NCBI GenBank assembly: GCA_023091735.1
Contig: JALKBU010000843.1
Span: forward strand, 1 to 22,758
From: Trichomonas tenax
Taxonomy: Eukaryota > Parabasalia > Trichomonadida > Trichomonadidae
Length of the DNA stretch: 22,758 bases
Direction: 5' to 3'
Positions 8,606 through 18,278 of the stretch are shown here, piece by piece. Under the pieces are notes generated by a model. That model was not told the DNA's origin, ran no database searches, and was given only the letters and a program-made list of their open reading frames with translations. Numbering within the stretch: position 1 is the first letter of the stretch; every line of letters begins with the position of its first letter. A program made the translations under genes and the position numbers.

Positions 8606-9353
8606 ACAAACAATAATTATTTTAACGAACTTTTCTTAAAAATCGAATTTAACTGCAATGTCATATTCAATATCTAAAACAAAAATAAATTATTGATTTA
8701 AATTTGCCATTTTCATATTATATCCACGTGAAATTCAATTTTACATAAATCAATTTTTACTTTTCACCAGAATTATCAGATTTATATATATATTCTAATT
8801 TTTTTTGAAAAACACATATTTATAACGAGTGTATGGTTTAACAGCATTTTTATGAAAGGCCTTTAAATAAAAAATAATTTACATGTCAGATAAAATTTTT
8901 TGATTTTGTCATATTATCAAGCCATAACAATATTTAATGAAAGACAATATCTTAATGAGTGAAAATATGCTTATATTTAGAATTTAAGCCAATTTTAACT
9001 CATTAAGAATAAAATCATGAATATTCGTTCTGCAAATAAGATTATCTGGATCTGGTCGATGTTTTCATACTAAATGCCAAGTGGGTATTTCACAGTAAGT
9101 GTGTGAAGTCTAAACAACGACAAACAAATTTGGCAATTCCACAGTGAGCATACAAGACTGATTTTTCGCGTTCCATATCAAAAAGAGCATCTATTTAGAG
9201 CCGAAGAGAGAATTGAAATGGTTTAGCTTGGAATTTTCCGAAGACACTTTTGCCCCAAAACAAGTTTTCTGAGATCTCCATAGCTAAGAGAGTAAAATTA
9301 GGGAATAATAAGAATTTCGATTTCAGTTCACAAACGATGAAGACTATAGATAG
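8606..9353. other. Upstream region of the ornithine carbamoyltransferase gene
   Basis: AT-rich to about 9050, then more balanced toward the gene. Near 9076-9111 and 9130-9159 there is an imperfect direct repeat (GCCAAGTGGGTATTTCACAG versus TTGGCAATTCCACAGTGAG). It could be an upstream promoter element pair for this strongly codon-biased gene; that is inference. Confidence 0.35.
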
Positions 9354-9367
9354 TCACTTCACTTTTA
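9354..9367 (+). promoter_or_regulatory. Inr-like transcription start element of the OTC gene
   Basis: TCACTTCACTTTTA ends directly before the ATG at 9368. It contains two overlapping copies of the trichomonad initiator core TCA(C/T)(T/A), at 9354 and 9359. Either would give a 5' UTR of roughly 6-12 nt, normal for trichomonads. Confidence 0.55.
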
Positions 9368-10309
9368 ATGGCCGTCCCAACACGCCACATCCTTACAGCT
9401 ACATCCTTTACAGCTGAAGAGTTCCAGAAGACACTTGATCTCGCCATCGACATCAAGGCCCACCCACAGAAGTACGCCCACGCCATGAACCAGAAGACAC
9501 TCCTTATGCTTTTCCAGAAGCCATCCCTCCGCACACGCGTCTCCTTCGAGACAGGCATGACAAAGATGGGCGGCCACGCTATCTTCTACTCCGTTGCTGA
9601 CTCCCCACTCGGCCAGAAGGAAACAATCGCTGACACAGCTCACGTTCTTGAGCGCATGGTTGATGTTGTTATGGCCCGCCTTAACAAGCGTGCTGACATC
9701 CGCGAGCTCGCTGCCAACTCCAAGATCCCAATCATCAACGCTCTTGATGATTTCGCTCACCCATGCCAGATGATCGCTGACTTCCAGACAATCCTCGAGA
9801 AGCGCGGCACACTCAAGGGCACAGTCCTCACATACTTCGGTGATGTTGCTAACAACGTCACATACGATCTTATGAGAACATGCGCTCTCTTCGGCCTTGA
9901 GTGCCACATCTGCGGCCCAGAGGACACAAAATATGGTATCGAGCAGGAAGTTATCGACGAGATCAACGCCCTCAACGCTAAGACAGGCGGCAAGCTCCTC
10001 ATCACACACAACCCAGAAGAGGCTTGCAAGGGCACAAACGTTGTCTACACAGACACAATCATCTCCTACCACATCTCCAAGGAGGAGCTCCCAGAGCGTC
10101 GCCGTGTCTTCAAGCCATTCCAGGTTACACAGGAGCTCATGAACAAGTGCCAGAAGGACTGCATCTTCATGCACTGCCTCCCAGCCGCTCGTGGCGATGA
10201 GGTCACAGCTGAAGTTATCGATGGTCCACAGTCCGTCATCTTCGACGAGGCTGAGAACCGCATGTGGGCTCAGATGGCTCTTCTTATCCACCTCGTCTAT
10301 GGCTTCTAA
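9368..10309 (+). CDS. OTC: Ornithine carbamoyltransferase (arginine dihydrolase pathway)
   Basis: A 313-residue protein of normal length for the family. The enzyme catalyses reversible transfer of carbamoyl phosphate to ornithine. In trichomonads it runs in the citrulline-to-ornithine direction and feeds carbamate kinase to make ATP. Visible motifs are the carbamoyl-phosphate loop SLRTR (53-57, in KPSLRTRVSFE), HPCQ (131-134) and HCLPA (269-273). The nucleotide-fold strand is TVLTYFGDVANNV (152-164). The usual SMG ornithine loop is replaced by TDTIISYHI (228-236), so substrate is inferred by homology. Codons are strongly C-ending with CCA and ACA for Pro and Thr, unlike the AT-rich flanks, which points to high expression. 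The start is set by the Inr just upstream, and the TAA stop is part of TAAA, a trichomonad-type polyadenylation signal. No operon partners. Confidence 0.92.
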   Translation: MAVPTRHILTATSFTAEEFQKTLDLAIDIKAHPQKYAHAMNQKTLLMLFQKPSLRTRVSFETGMTKMGGHAIFYSVADSPLGQKETIADTAHVLERMVDVVMARLNKRADIRELAANSKIPIINALDDFAHPCQMIADFQTILEKRGTLKGTVLTYFGDVANNVTYDLMRTCALFGLECHICGPEDTKYGIEQEVIDEINALNAKTGGKLLITHNPEEACKGTNVVYTDTIISYHISKEELPERRRVFKPFQVTQELMNKCQKDCIFMHCLPAARGDEVTAEVIDGPQSVIFDEAENRMWAQMALLIHLVYGF

Positions 10310-10686
10310 AGCACTCGTAAACCAGATATTTAGTCTAACAAATCATTTATTTTATTCGTTGGCATAGAATATTCTTATTTTTTTCATTTGTTGTTGGATT
10401 AATGTTTACATGTAAATTGCATTTTATTGTCAAATTATTAGATTACCTAGGAATATGCATATACAATGACTTTATAGACTTGCAATGCAATGCATTCATA
10501 TTTCTATTGTCTGTTAAGTGTTATTCTCAGCGTAATCCAATGCTTTATTGGATATAATGATTAATATGCAAGTTCTATGACATAACATCATATATAAACT
10601 TAATGTTTGTTTAAAAATTGTTTGGCTGAATTAGGTAAGCATAATTTAAAAATATATTAATATCAAAGTTCAATATATAAATTTCC
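10310..10686. other. OTC 3' flank, no gene seen
   Basis: AT-rich, with no protein-like frame and no clear repeat. Confidence 0.4.
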
Positions 10687-10937
10687 ATAAATATCAATCA
10701 TTATAACAGCAACTGAGCCTTTAATCATAGATTCAGAATATGAATGCATTGAGGTTCACAGTATTGATTATCCTCAAATACATTATTATTCTAAAAAATC
10801 AATCAAAAATGTTGCAAAAATATCATACACAAAGGAAGCTACTATTGTGCTATCCCAAAATCACAAATGTGGATTCAACAAAATTTTTGTCTTTTTCAAA
10901 AAATTCGACGATTATTTTGTAAACTTAAAATCTTGGG
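10687..10937 (+). pseudogene. Coding trace of unknown family just upstream of the WDR75-like gene
   Basis: One plus-strand frame is open from about 10687 through 10930 and on into the next gene out of frame. It reads ATEPLIIDSEYECIEVHSID, later KNVAKISYTKEATIVL and CGFNKIFVFFKKFDDYFVNL. There is no ATG near its beginning, and mixed hydrophobic/charged patterning suggests real beta-strand protein. It may be the 3' remnant of a truncated gene now serving as leader/promoter DNA for the next gene. No family is recognised. Confidence 0.3.
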
Positions 10938-13316
10938 ATGTCCTACGTTGTGCGCAAAGTCGGAGGAGGAGTCTTCAATCCGAAGGCAATGTGCATTTCC
11001 AACGACAGCGCGCACCTTTTTGTTGCGTGTGGATGCCAGATTAACATATATTCCTTACCAGATTTGCAAGAAATTGACGTGATCACTTCACACAAATCTC
11101 ATATTACATCACTCGTATGCAACGATTCATTCCTCATATCCGCAGATGACAGTGGAATGATCATTTGGCACAAACTGTCCGGAATAACAACAATTGAGAA
11201 GGCACCAAAGGAACAATTCGACGCTGGATATCCAATAGAGAGGCTCATCCTGCGTAAAAACAAGCTCTTCTACATTTTCTTCCATCGCAGACTATTCTGG
11301 TGCGCAGAATATGGTAATGAAAGTCAATCTATTTTTATTGTTGATAATGAGCTCCAGAAGTCATTCATCAAGAAACTCCACGAAGGAAGCTACCTTCAAG
11401 GCAAAAATCCAGTCAGATTCACAACACTCGATGGTTTCGATATAAATGAAGATGCAAATTCAATCTTGCTTGTTGATAAATGCAAAATACACTACTACAA
11501 CTTTGAAACAGGCGAAAGAGAAATGTATCCAAATCCAGTTGCAGTCCATTACGCCCGTTTTAGAGGAAAACAAGAAATTATCGCATTTTTGGCGAACGGC
11601 ATGATGTTCATCTACGGAAGCCGTAAAACACCAATTCGTGACCACTGGCACTACGCATGCCCAAATGCTTTCGTTTTCAATGACACAACGATTATTTCTG
11701 GCGGTTTCGAAGGTGTTTTAACATTTTTCAATCAAAACACACACAGGCACGACCACTTGCCACGTCTTGGTATCACAATCGAAGGTCTCGCGCTTTCTGT
11801 CAATGGTCGCTTCATTGCTGCAGTTTTCGATAAGAACATGCTCGCTGCTATTGATGCATCCAATCACTCCATCAAGTCAGATGTCTCCAATCCAATCGGT
11901 CAAATCTCATTCTCGAACGGCAAATTAATTTCAATTCGCAAACCAAATTTAGTTCAAATTTTCGATTGCAACACAGGAAAATATATTTCGCAGCTTCAAG
12001 TTTCATCTTACAACAGCAATGTCCCGCTTACATCAGTAGAACTTTCGAAAGAATATCTCATCACGGTAGAAACATCAGGAAGCAAGGCTGAGCCGAAATT
12101 AACAATCGGTGGCCAAGTTTCAATGAACCACAAGCGGCCAAGAGCAAATAAACCAGCTCATGATTTTGCATATGAGAAATTATTGCTCAGAGAACGCTAT
12201 TCTGCTATGCGTGAGATCAAAAAGATCAAGTACGGTAAAATTGACGATTTAACAGCAATCAGCGAAGAAAATAAGAATCAAGAACGTGAAGGAAATCCTT
12301 TAATCAAGGATCCAGATGCTGCAGACACAGTTGACTACAGCGAGATCAAGATTTGGCACCTTGTAGATGACAAATACGAGCTCGAGCAGTCATTCAGAAC
12401 CATTGGAAAGACAGTACATCCAATCTCAATGCATCCAACACTTAAACTCTTCACAGTTGTTGTTTCTCATGAGCTTCAGGTCTGGAAGCGCAGCACAGAC
12501 ACAGATATGTGGGAGATGTTCAGATCATGCCACTTACCAATTATCCCGAATGCTCTCGTCTGGTCAGCAGATGGTACAATCCTTATCGCTCAATATGCCA
12601 AGCGTATCGATTTGCTTAACGCTGAAACACTCCAGATTATCACAACACATACAGTTGAATCATTAGTTTCAACAGTTCGCTTCATCAGTGACTGCGAACT
12701 TGCTGTCCATCATGCCACTGGTATCGCTATTTATGATCTTCGCAGCCTTTCTGAGACAAAGATGATATTCGCTCAGGCTGAATGCGCCGACGTAACAGAT
12801 AATGCATTCGTGTTTGTACTTAATAGAGCAATGCCTGTTGTTATTTTATATGATGGTGGCGAGATGTTCTCATGGCAGATTCCATCACTCGCTCCAATTA
12901 AGAAGATATCAGTTTCTCGCGCAGGATCTCTCTGCCGTATTACATGCATAGACGAAGACTTCTTCATGTGGAATATTGATGAATTCGCTATTGAGCAGAA
13001 GGTCAAGCCAAGGCCACTTGTTATCCAGCAGCCGAAGCCACAACAGAAGAAGGCCGCTAAGATTAATCTCACAGTTGACAGGCGCCAGGAAATCGAGGAA
13101 ATTCTTTCAGCGCCAAGCCACCAAGTTATGCGTATCGAAATGCTTTGCGATACATTCCTTGGTGCCATCCTCGAGAAGAGGAAACGCCACGAGGCTACAT
13201 CAGTCCCAGTTAGGATAGAAACTGAGGCTGATTCTGAAGCCCTTGGTGCAAATGTCTATGATCAGAAGGAGATTATGGATATGCGTGAAGAAATGAGAAA
13301 AGCTTTCAATTTATGA
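10938..13316 (+). CDS. WDR75: WDR75/Utp17-like WD-repeat protein of the SSU processome
   Basis: A 792-residue double-propeller protein, close to the usual 800-900 residues for WDR75 (yeast Nan1/Utp17). That family belongs to the t-UTP subcomplex, which joins rRNA transcription and early 18S pre-rRNA processing in the nucleolus. The N-terminus RKVGGGVFNPKAMCISNDSAH resembles the WDR75 start. The strongest match is at residues 235-290: DHWHYACPNAFVFNDT, then ISGGFEGVLTFF, then LPRLGITIEGLALS, matching WDR75 'LHWHHD', 'LSGGRESVLVEW' and 'LPRLGATIEHISVS'. A charged linker (about 405-460) leads to a second propeller (KIWHLVDD, LQVWKR, NALVWSADGTILI) and a helical C-terminus. The ATG at 10938 is the first in frame. 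The stop TGA is followed at once by TAAA, a typical polyadenylation signal. No clear Inr is seen. Confidence 0.8.
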   Translation: MSYVVRKVGGGVFNPKAMCISNDSAHLFVACGCQINIYSLPDLQEIDVITSHKSHITSLVCNDSFLISADDSGMIIWHKLSGITTIEKAPKEQFDAGYPIERLILRKNKLFYIFFHRRLFWCAEYGNESQSIFIVDNELQKSFIKKLHEGSYLQGKNPVRFTTLDGFDINEDANSILLVDKCKIHYYNFETGEREMYPNPVAVHYARFRGKQEIIAFLANGMMFIYGSRKTPIRDHWHYACPNAFVFNDTTIISGGFEGVLTFFNQNTHRHDHLPRLGITIEGLALSVNGRFIAAVFDKNMLAAIDASNHSIKSDVSNPIGQISFSNGKLISIRKPNLVQIFDCNTGKYISQLQVSSYNSNVPLTSVELSKEYLITVETSGSKAEPKLTIGGQVSMNHKRPRANKPAHDFAYEKLLLRERYSAMREIKKIKYGKIDDLTAISEENKNQEREGNPLIKDPDAADTVDYSEIKIWHLVDDKYELEQSFRTIGKTVHPISMHPTLKLFTVVVSHELQVWKRSTDTDMWEMFRSCHLPIIPNALVWSADGTILIAQYAKRIDLLNAETLQIITTHTVESLVSTVRFISDCELAVHHATGIAIYDLRSLSETKMIFAQAECADVTDNAFVFVLNRAMPVVILYDGGEMFSWQIPSLAPIKKISVSRAGSLCRITCIDEDFFMWNIDEFAIEQKVKPRPLVIQQPKPQQKKAAKINLTVDRRQEIEEILSAPSHQVMRIEMLCDTFLGAILEKRKRHEATSVPVRIETEADSEALGANVYDQKEIMDMREEMRKAFNL

Positions 13317-13498
13317 TAAAGATTTATTAAATAGAGTTTGAAAATCAAATCACATATTTACCAACTACAACATAATTCGAAATATAGTAAAAATATGATG
13401 TATTTATATACACAAGGACCTCTTGGATAATATTAGCTATGATTGAAACAAACATACTTTAATTCTAGGAATAAAATAAAAAATATAAAACAATTTCA

Positions 13499-15453
13499 TC
13501 AATGCTTGAATATATCGCCGAATAACTCGATGTTGGAGAGCCAAAAGATGTTTTCATCTCTTGACGAAGGACCTGTCATTGTGAATTTGATGAATTTCAT
13601 CGGATCGGACTGTGGCTGTGTGCATGCCCAATGAATGTTGGTGTATGGTTCTTTATATTCGTCTCTGTTGACCTTAGAATCAACTGTGAACCATGTCTTG
13701 CCATCCTTAGAAACCTCAACATCCCAAGAATTAATATGAGCAGGACCGTAGTGAGTTCTGAGAGAGTAGCTTGTGAGAACAAGTTCTGTATTGATAAGCT
13801 CAATTTGAACCCATGATCTTGGGACCTTTGGAGATCTTCAGCAACCAGACCATGTATTCTCAAGAAGGAACTTTGGATCGCAACTACTCTTGATATCAAT
13901 GACACCCTTTTCGATTGGATTGACGTCATTGCATCTCTGCTTAAGGAAGCTGAAAATACCATTCCAATCGTTGGCTCTATTTGGATCATAAGCTCTAACT
14001 TCTTTCATATTTTCTCCTGTCAATGTACCGAAGAATTCAATCGTGTGGATAAACAAGCAATGGTTATCACTACCATTCTTATCTGTTTGGGTGAGTCTGA
14101 TGTACCTGTAGGATCTCGATGTAATGATTTCCCATGTGTGGAATGTCTTCGATTCATTACCAGTATTAGAGTTACGCTGTTCATCAAGAATATCCCAATG
14201 GATTTCATCATCCGAACCATCGATTCTCCAGCTCTTCATGTATGGAAGCTTCGCATCAGCTACGATTGTCTTGAGTGTCTATCTTGTGGGCATCAGCTTG
14301 AATGTCTTGAAGTCAAATTCGATCCAAGAGCCTTGTTCAATTGGTGTTGACCACCAGTTAGGCCAGTCGTTTTCGATAATATTAGGAAGTGTTGAATTAC
14401 CTGTGATTTTGACCATATTGAAATCTTGTGGATTTCCACTGCAGCGATCGCACATCATTGAGAATACATCATAATCTGGTTGATCCATCTTCTGTCTGCA
14501 GTCTATAATCTCAACTTCGCTAGCTTGACGCTGTGAAAGTCCCTTATGAAGCATCTGTAATAATGGGGTTCGGATTAAGTTAATGTTAACAGCATCGTTT
14601 TCGAGAATATCTTTAACAATAGCACGCGACTGGGTATCAAATTTGATGAATTGAAGTAATCTCATTCTTTCTGTTGGACTTCTGAAAATAAACGTTGACC
14701 AGTTAAAACTGATGCAATGATTTCGAAATCACCTTCGGCCTCAATTCTGGTTTAAATTCTTGTGAGGATTGAGTTGGTAAGAAGTTAGTGACGCACACGA
14801 GATGAATAAGCACTTGCGAGAAAACGATTAACCGCAAATGGAATAAAATTATGCATAATTTCGAGATCAAAGAAACGCTTACATTTTGTGTTGTTAATGA
14901 ATGGCAATGGGTCTGGTTTGAAACGCATTGTACGCGATGAAGAACCCGTGTAAGATAAATCGATAAGTTGTTGATTTGGCGCTATAATCGTGAAAGGAGC
15001 ATCATTAGCAAAACTCAAAGCAATTTCTTTTGAGTCATTTGTTGGAAAGTCGACAATAGCGAACCCCAATCTGTTTGTTTCTACTTCATTTTTAACTCTT
15101 GCATCTGTAGGACGGAAGTTTTCGAAATACTCCATTAGGTATTCTCTTGTGATCTTTTCATCGTTGAAAAATATGAAAATGCAAAGTCCAAATTTTGTAT
15201 CAGGTTATTGTTGGTGAATGTGAAGGAGTGTTGTCTTGTATTGTATTTACTGTTTATTATCGATACATTCTTGATACCCCGAACTGTTCTGATACTCAAT
15301 CAGAGCGTATCCAACTGGATATTAATTTCCTTGGAATGTTTCGCAGAAGATTTGGATTCTTTTTATCTGCCCAAACTGCACAAAGAGTTGATATAAGTCG
15401 TCTCCTTTGCATTGGGAAAGAACATTCACAAGATAAACTATGTTAGAACTCAT
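13499..15453 (-). pseudogene. RRM-RRM-BTB-F5/8C-F5/8C domain gene, broken
   Basis: The ATG at 15451-15453 starts MSSNIVYLVNVLSQCKGDD, an RRM with RNP2 (VYLVNV) and RNP1 (GYALIEY, about 15310). A second RRM follows (LCIFIFF, then LGFAIVDF). Next is a BTB/POZ-like segment (RFLASAYSS, EGDFEIIASVLTGQ). Two discoidin-like F5/8C domains end the protein (WIEFDFKTFKLMPT, then YRYIRLTQTDKNGSDNH and HTIEFFGTL; then SWVQIELINTELVLTSYSLR and ENIFWLSNIELFGD), closing with TGA at 13499-13501. Stops in frame lie at 15322, 15247, 15205, 14785 and 14752. A frameshift falls near 14670-14700, then TAG at 14279 and TGA at 13838. BTB-F5/8C proteins are common in trichomonads; leading RRMs are unusual as far as I know. 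The intact version could have linked RNA binding to a scaffold or ubiquitin-ligase adaptor; that is inference. Confidence 0.7.
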
Positions 15454-16000
15454 TCAATATTTTTTGCACTTTTTTATCTTCATTTCATATTCAGTTTACA
15501 ATTTTAATAGGAAAAATGAGTTTTGTGATAGATGAAAATAGATTTTAACTAAAAATTAAACAAAACTGGATTGAATTCTTCACAACAACTTGACATTGGA
15601 TATTGATACTCATAGCATAGATTTCCAAGGTAATATGTAATATAATGAATTATTTTTAATTTGTGAACTCCTCAATTATACGCCTTTTTAGATGAAGAAA
15701 TCAAAAAAATGTCAAATATTTTCATCTTCTTCACATTTGAGTTTTAAAATTTCACAATAATTTAGTAGGCTGTGTATAATAAAATAACAGTTTTAAGATA
15801 CATTTACAAGATTTAAAAGAAAAAACAAACAATTTTCATTAATGCTCAAAATATCAAACCAATAAATTGATACGAGTAATATGAAACATATACTGTATTT
15901 TAACATGCTCCCTATATGAATGCGGGAAGGCCCTTGCTTGTATTTGATCAATTTCACGAGATTTTTCTAATCAAAATTTGGCTTTTCAAGATAAAAAAGC
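15454..16000. other. Intergenic region between two minus-strand genes
   Basis: AT-rich, no gene seen. It holds the 3' flank of the WRAP73-like gene and the upstream region of the RRM/BTB pseudogene; I see no convincing Inr before 15453. Confidence 0.4.
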
Positions 16001-17299
16001 TCATCTAGCATCAGAATCAATGATAAACTTTGCAAGCAAGATAATGTTTGCATTATCATCAATGAGAACCAGATTCTTTCCATCTTTGCTCCACTTGATG
16101 TGATGAATGCAAAGTTCATCATCAATCTTGAATTGAGTCACTCCTGATGTATTCCATATCGCTATGTTTGGTGTTCCTGTGGCAATCAATAAATGAACAG
16201 ATTTTGGTGACCAGCAACACTCGACAACATCAGAGTTTGTAACGATGACTTGCTGTGTTATCATTTCAGTATCCCAAACAAAGACTGTGCTTGGCATTTT
16301 TTCAGGTCTAGAGGCGATAAATTTGTTGTCTTTTGACCAAGAAACAAATGATATTCCTGTTGCCTTTTTATTAACATTTTTGATAACGTATGGCTTATCC
16401 ATGTTGGAAAACGAATCCACCTGTTCCTGATAGACAACTGCTGGATGCATAATTTTTGGTTGATGAATTAATTCTTCCAAATTTCGCCAGACATCAGGGC
16501 CAGCAGAAACTCTGAGACGAATCATATTATCGTAGTTGCCTAATGCTATAATTTTAGAGTTCGGGCTGATTTGAAGACAATCTATACCTAAAAATCCTTC
16601 ATAAGCTGCGTAATCAGATACACTTTCAGTATTGATATCGATGACTTGTAGAAGATGACGATCTTTACTATCTGGTATTGCGATAAACGAAGTATCTTTA
16701 GACCAGAAGAGTTCAGTTGCATCAATCGTAGATAAAGGAATAGACTTCTTTGGTGTAAAGTCATTCCCTAGAATTACAAGAACATCTTGTGCTTTTCCGC
16801 GCGTAATAATAGCAAAGTAATTTTCATCGTGTGAAAAAGCAACAGATTTAAACGAATTCTTTGGACACGGGAGTCTCTTGAATGTAGAGCGGGCAATATT
16901 CCATAAAAGAAGTTGAGATGAAGCAACACCGAATAATAAAACGTTATTTCCAGCAGGAGTCCACATTACTCTTTCAGTTTCTATGTATCCTCCAGATACT
17001 GAATACGCTGGAGCTGCGATTTGATTCGGACGTGTTTTAGTCGAAATTGAAAATATAAATATTTCATTCAAAGAAACCATTAATACGAGAATCATTTTGC
17101 TATCAGGTGACCAAACGAAGTTTTGTATTTTATTTGAACATGAGATCATATTTTCCATCGAATTATCTAAAGTTGACAAGACTTTGATTGTTTTCGAATC
17201 TTCAAGAAAAGCAATATGTTTAGAATCAGGACTGTATGCGATATTTTCGATATCAGAAGTTTCGCAAGTCGCTTGGTTCTCTATCTTTATATCTATCAT
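16001..17299 (-). CDS. WRAP73: WRAP73/WDR8-like WD-repeat protein
   Basis: A 432-residue WD protein, near the 390-460 residues of WRAP73 (WDR8). The family acts at microtubule minus ends: with SSX2IP/Msd1 at centrosomes and spindle poles in animals and fission yeast. In a flagellate the basal bodies or spindle poles would be natural sites (inference). Diagnostic stretches are YAAYEGFLGIDCLQISPNSK and IIALGNYDNMIRLR, like WDR8 '[33 protein letters not shown]'; HQPKIMHPAVVYQE, like 'HP..I..P..VVY.E'; and GISFVSWSKDNKFIASR followed by MPSTVFVWD, like '[25 protein letters not shown]'. Blade repeats (AYSPDSKHIAFLED, FVWSPDSKMILVL, CCWSPKSVHLLIA) are spread over the length. The ATG at 17297-17299 is the first in frame. 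It is divergent from the bromodomain gene with a 220-bp shared upstream region. Confidence 0.82.
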   Translation of the reverse strand: MIDIKIENQATCETSDIENIAYSPDSKHIAFLEDSKTIKVLSTLDNSMENMISCSNKIQNFVWSPDSKMILVLMVSLNEIFIFSISTKTRPNQIAAPAYSVSGGYIETERVMWTPAGNNVLLFGVASSQLLLWNIARSTFKRLPCPKNSFKSVAFSHDENYFAIITRGKAQDVLVILGNDFTPKKSIPLSTIDATELFWSKDTSFIAIPDSKDRHLLQVIDINTESVSDYAAYEGFLGIDCLQISPNSKIIALGNYDNMIRLRVSAGPDVWRNLEELIHQPKIMHPAVVYQEQVDSFSNMDKPYVIKNVNKKATGISFVSWSKDNKFIASRPEKMPSTVFVWDTEMITQQVIVTNSDVVECCWSPKSVHLLIATGTPNIAIWNTSGVTQFKIDDELCIHHIKWSKDGKNLVLIDDNANIILLAKFIIDSDAR

Positions 17300-17519
17300 T
17301 ATAAATTTTAAACCGAATTTATGCCAAGTAAATTATCAAATTGACATAAAAATTAGAATCTTGACACGTAAATCAAATTTTGTCAAAATAAAAATGTAAC
17401 AGTTGACTTTTTTGGAGATGTAATAAGTATAAATTGAGAAGAGTTAAAATATCGATTTTTATCAAATAAAATTTTCGATAGCGTGAAATAAATGGGGGAG
17501 ACACCAAAAATTAAATTGA
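17300..17519. promoter_or_regulatory. Shared divergent promoter region
   Basis: 220 bp between the WRAP73-like gene (-) and the bromodomain gene (+). There is no good Inr match for either. A 27-bp AT-rich part (17361-17395) contains GACACGTAAA and TGTCAAAATAAA; related words occur at the right edge of the window (22680-22712). An ATG at 17492 would open a short upstream frame that overlaps the bromodomain start out of frame. Confidence 0.35.
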
Positions 17520-18278
17520 ATGGATTTGGAGCTTCAGCTCAAATGTCTCGAAGTCCTTGAAAAAATCAAAGATAGACCGACAGCGAAGTGGTTTATGGAA
17601 CCAGTTGATCCAAAAACTGATCACTGTCCTGATTATTACCAACGAATTACCAAACCTTCAGATCTTGGAACAGTTCAAACACGACTTGAAAATAACGAGT
17701 ACAAAACAGTTGCAGCATTCAAAGAAGATATCGCGTTAATATGGTCGAATTGCATGAAATATTGGGGAGAAGAATCTTATATCTCGATGTTAGCGTTAGA
17801 TCTTAAACAATTTTCCGAAAGACTTCTCAATTTCATATCAGATCAACCACAAATAGACTGGATAAACGAACTATTATACTGGATTGAAGAATTAAGTTCA
17901 GCAACCAAGCCACTAAATTATTCGTCGATAAGCTCTAAGAAACGATCTACATCTAATCCGAGCATCAAGCAATTCGATATAATACAAGATGAACCAGTCG
18001 AAGAGATTAGTGTAACCAACGATGAAATATTAACATTAAAGGATGATATCGAATCATTTACTACAGAAGAAGATAAGGCAGAACTTGCTGAATGCATGAA
18101 ATCTCTCAGACCACGACTTTTCGAAAAGAAGCCAATAGTCAACGTGAACCTCAGTATTTTACCACCAGGAACACTCAAAGTTCTTATGGATAAAGTATCT
18201 GAAATGAAAAACAGAAGCAATAAAGGTAGCGAGGACTCAAATAGTGAAGAGGAATTAACAGACTCTTCTTCAGATTAA
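17520..18278 (+). CDS. Single-bromodomain protein with NET-like domain (BET-like)
   Basis: 252 residues. The N-terminal bromodomain (about 1-105) has the ZA-loop shelf WFMEPVD (24-30), DYY (38-40), KPSDLGTVQTRL (45-56) and helix B/C with WSNCMKYW (75-82). Residues about 165-229 match the NET (extra-terminal) domain of BET proteins: LKDDIESFTTEEDKAELAEC, then VNVNLSILPPGTLKVLMDKV. The tail is acidic/serine-rich (EDSNSEEELTDSSSD). BET proteins read acetylated histones and recruit transcription factors through NET. In the usual 'NCxxYN' motif the final Asn, which anchors acetyl-lysine, is Trp82 here. Binding may therefore be lost or altered; this depends on my alignment. It is divergent from the WRAP73-like gene. 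The first ATG in frame is used. Confidence 0.85.
   Translation: MDLELQLKCLEVLEKIKDRPTAKWFMEPVDPKTDHCPDYYQRITKPSDLGTVQTRLENNEYKTVAAFKEDIALIWSNCMKYWGEESYISMLALDLKQFSERLLNFISDQPQIDWINELLYWIEELSSATKPLNYSSISSKKRSTSNPSIKQFDIIQDEPVEEISVTNDEILTLKDDIESFTTEEDKAELAECMKSLRPRLFEKKPIVNVNLSILPPGTLKVLMDKVSEMKNRSNKGSEDSNSEEELTDSSSD

Noticed and set aside
9365..10291. 308-codon open frame on the minus strand opposite the OTC gene
   Set aside because: It arises from the strong C-ending codon bias of OTC, has odd Cys/Leu/Val-rich composition and no known motifs.
12773..13218. Antisense and alternative-frame open frames within the WDR75-like gene
   Set aside because: They are shadows of the true frame; the WD motifs lie only in the plus-strand frame starting at 10938.
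13631..14474. Plus-strand open frames of 60-116 codons across the RRM/BTB/F5-8C pseudogene
   Set aside because: The domain signatures are on the minus strand; the plus frames lack motifs.
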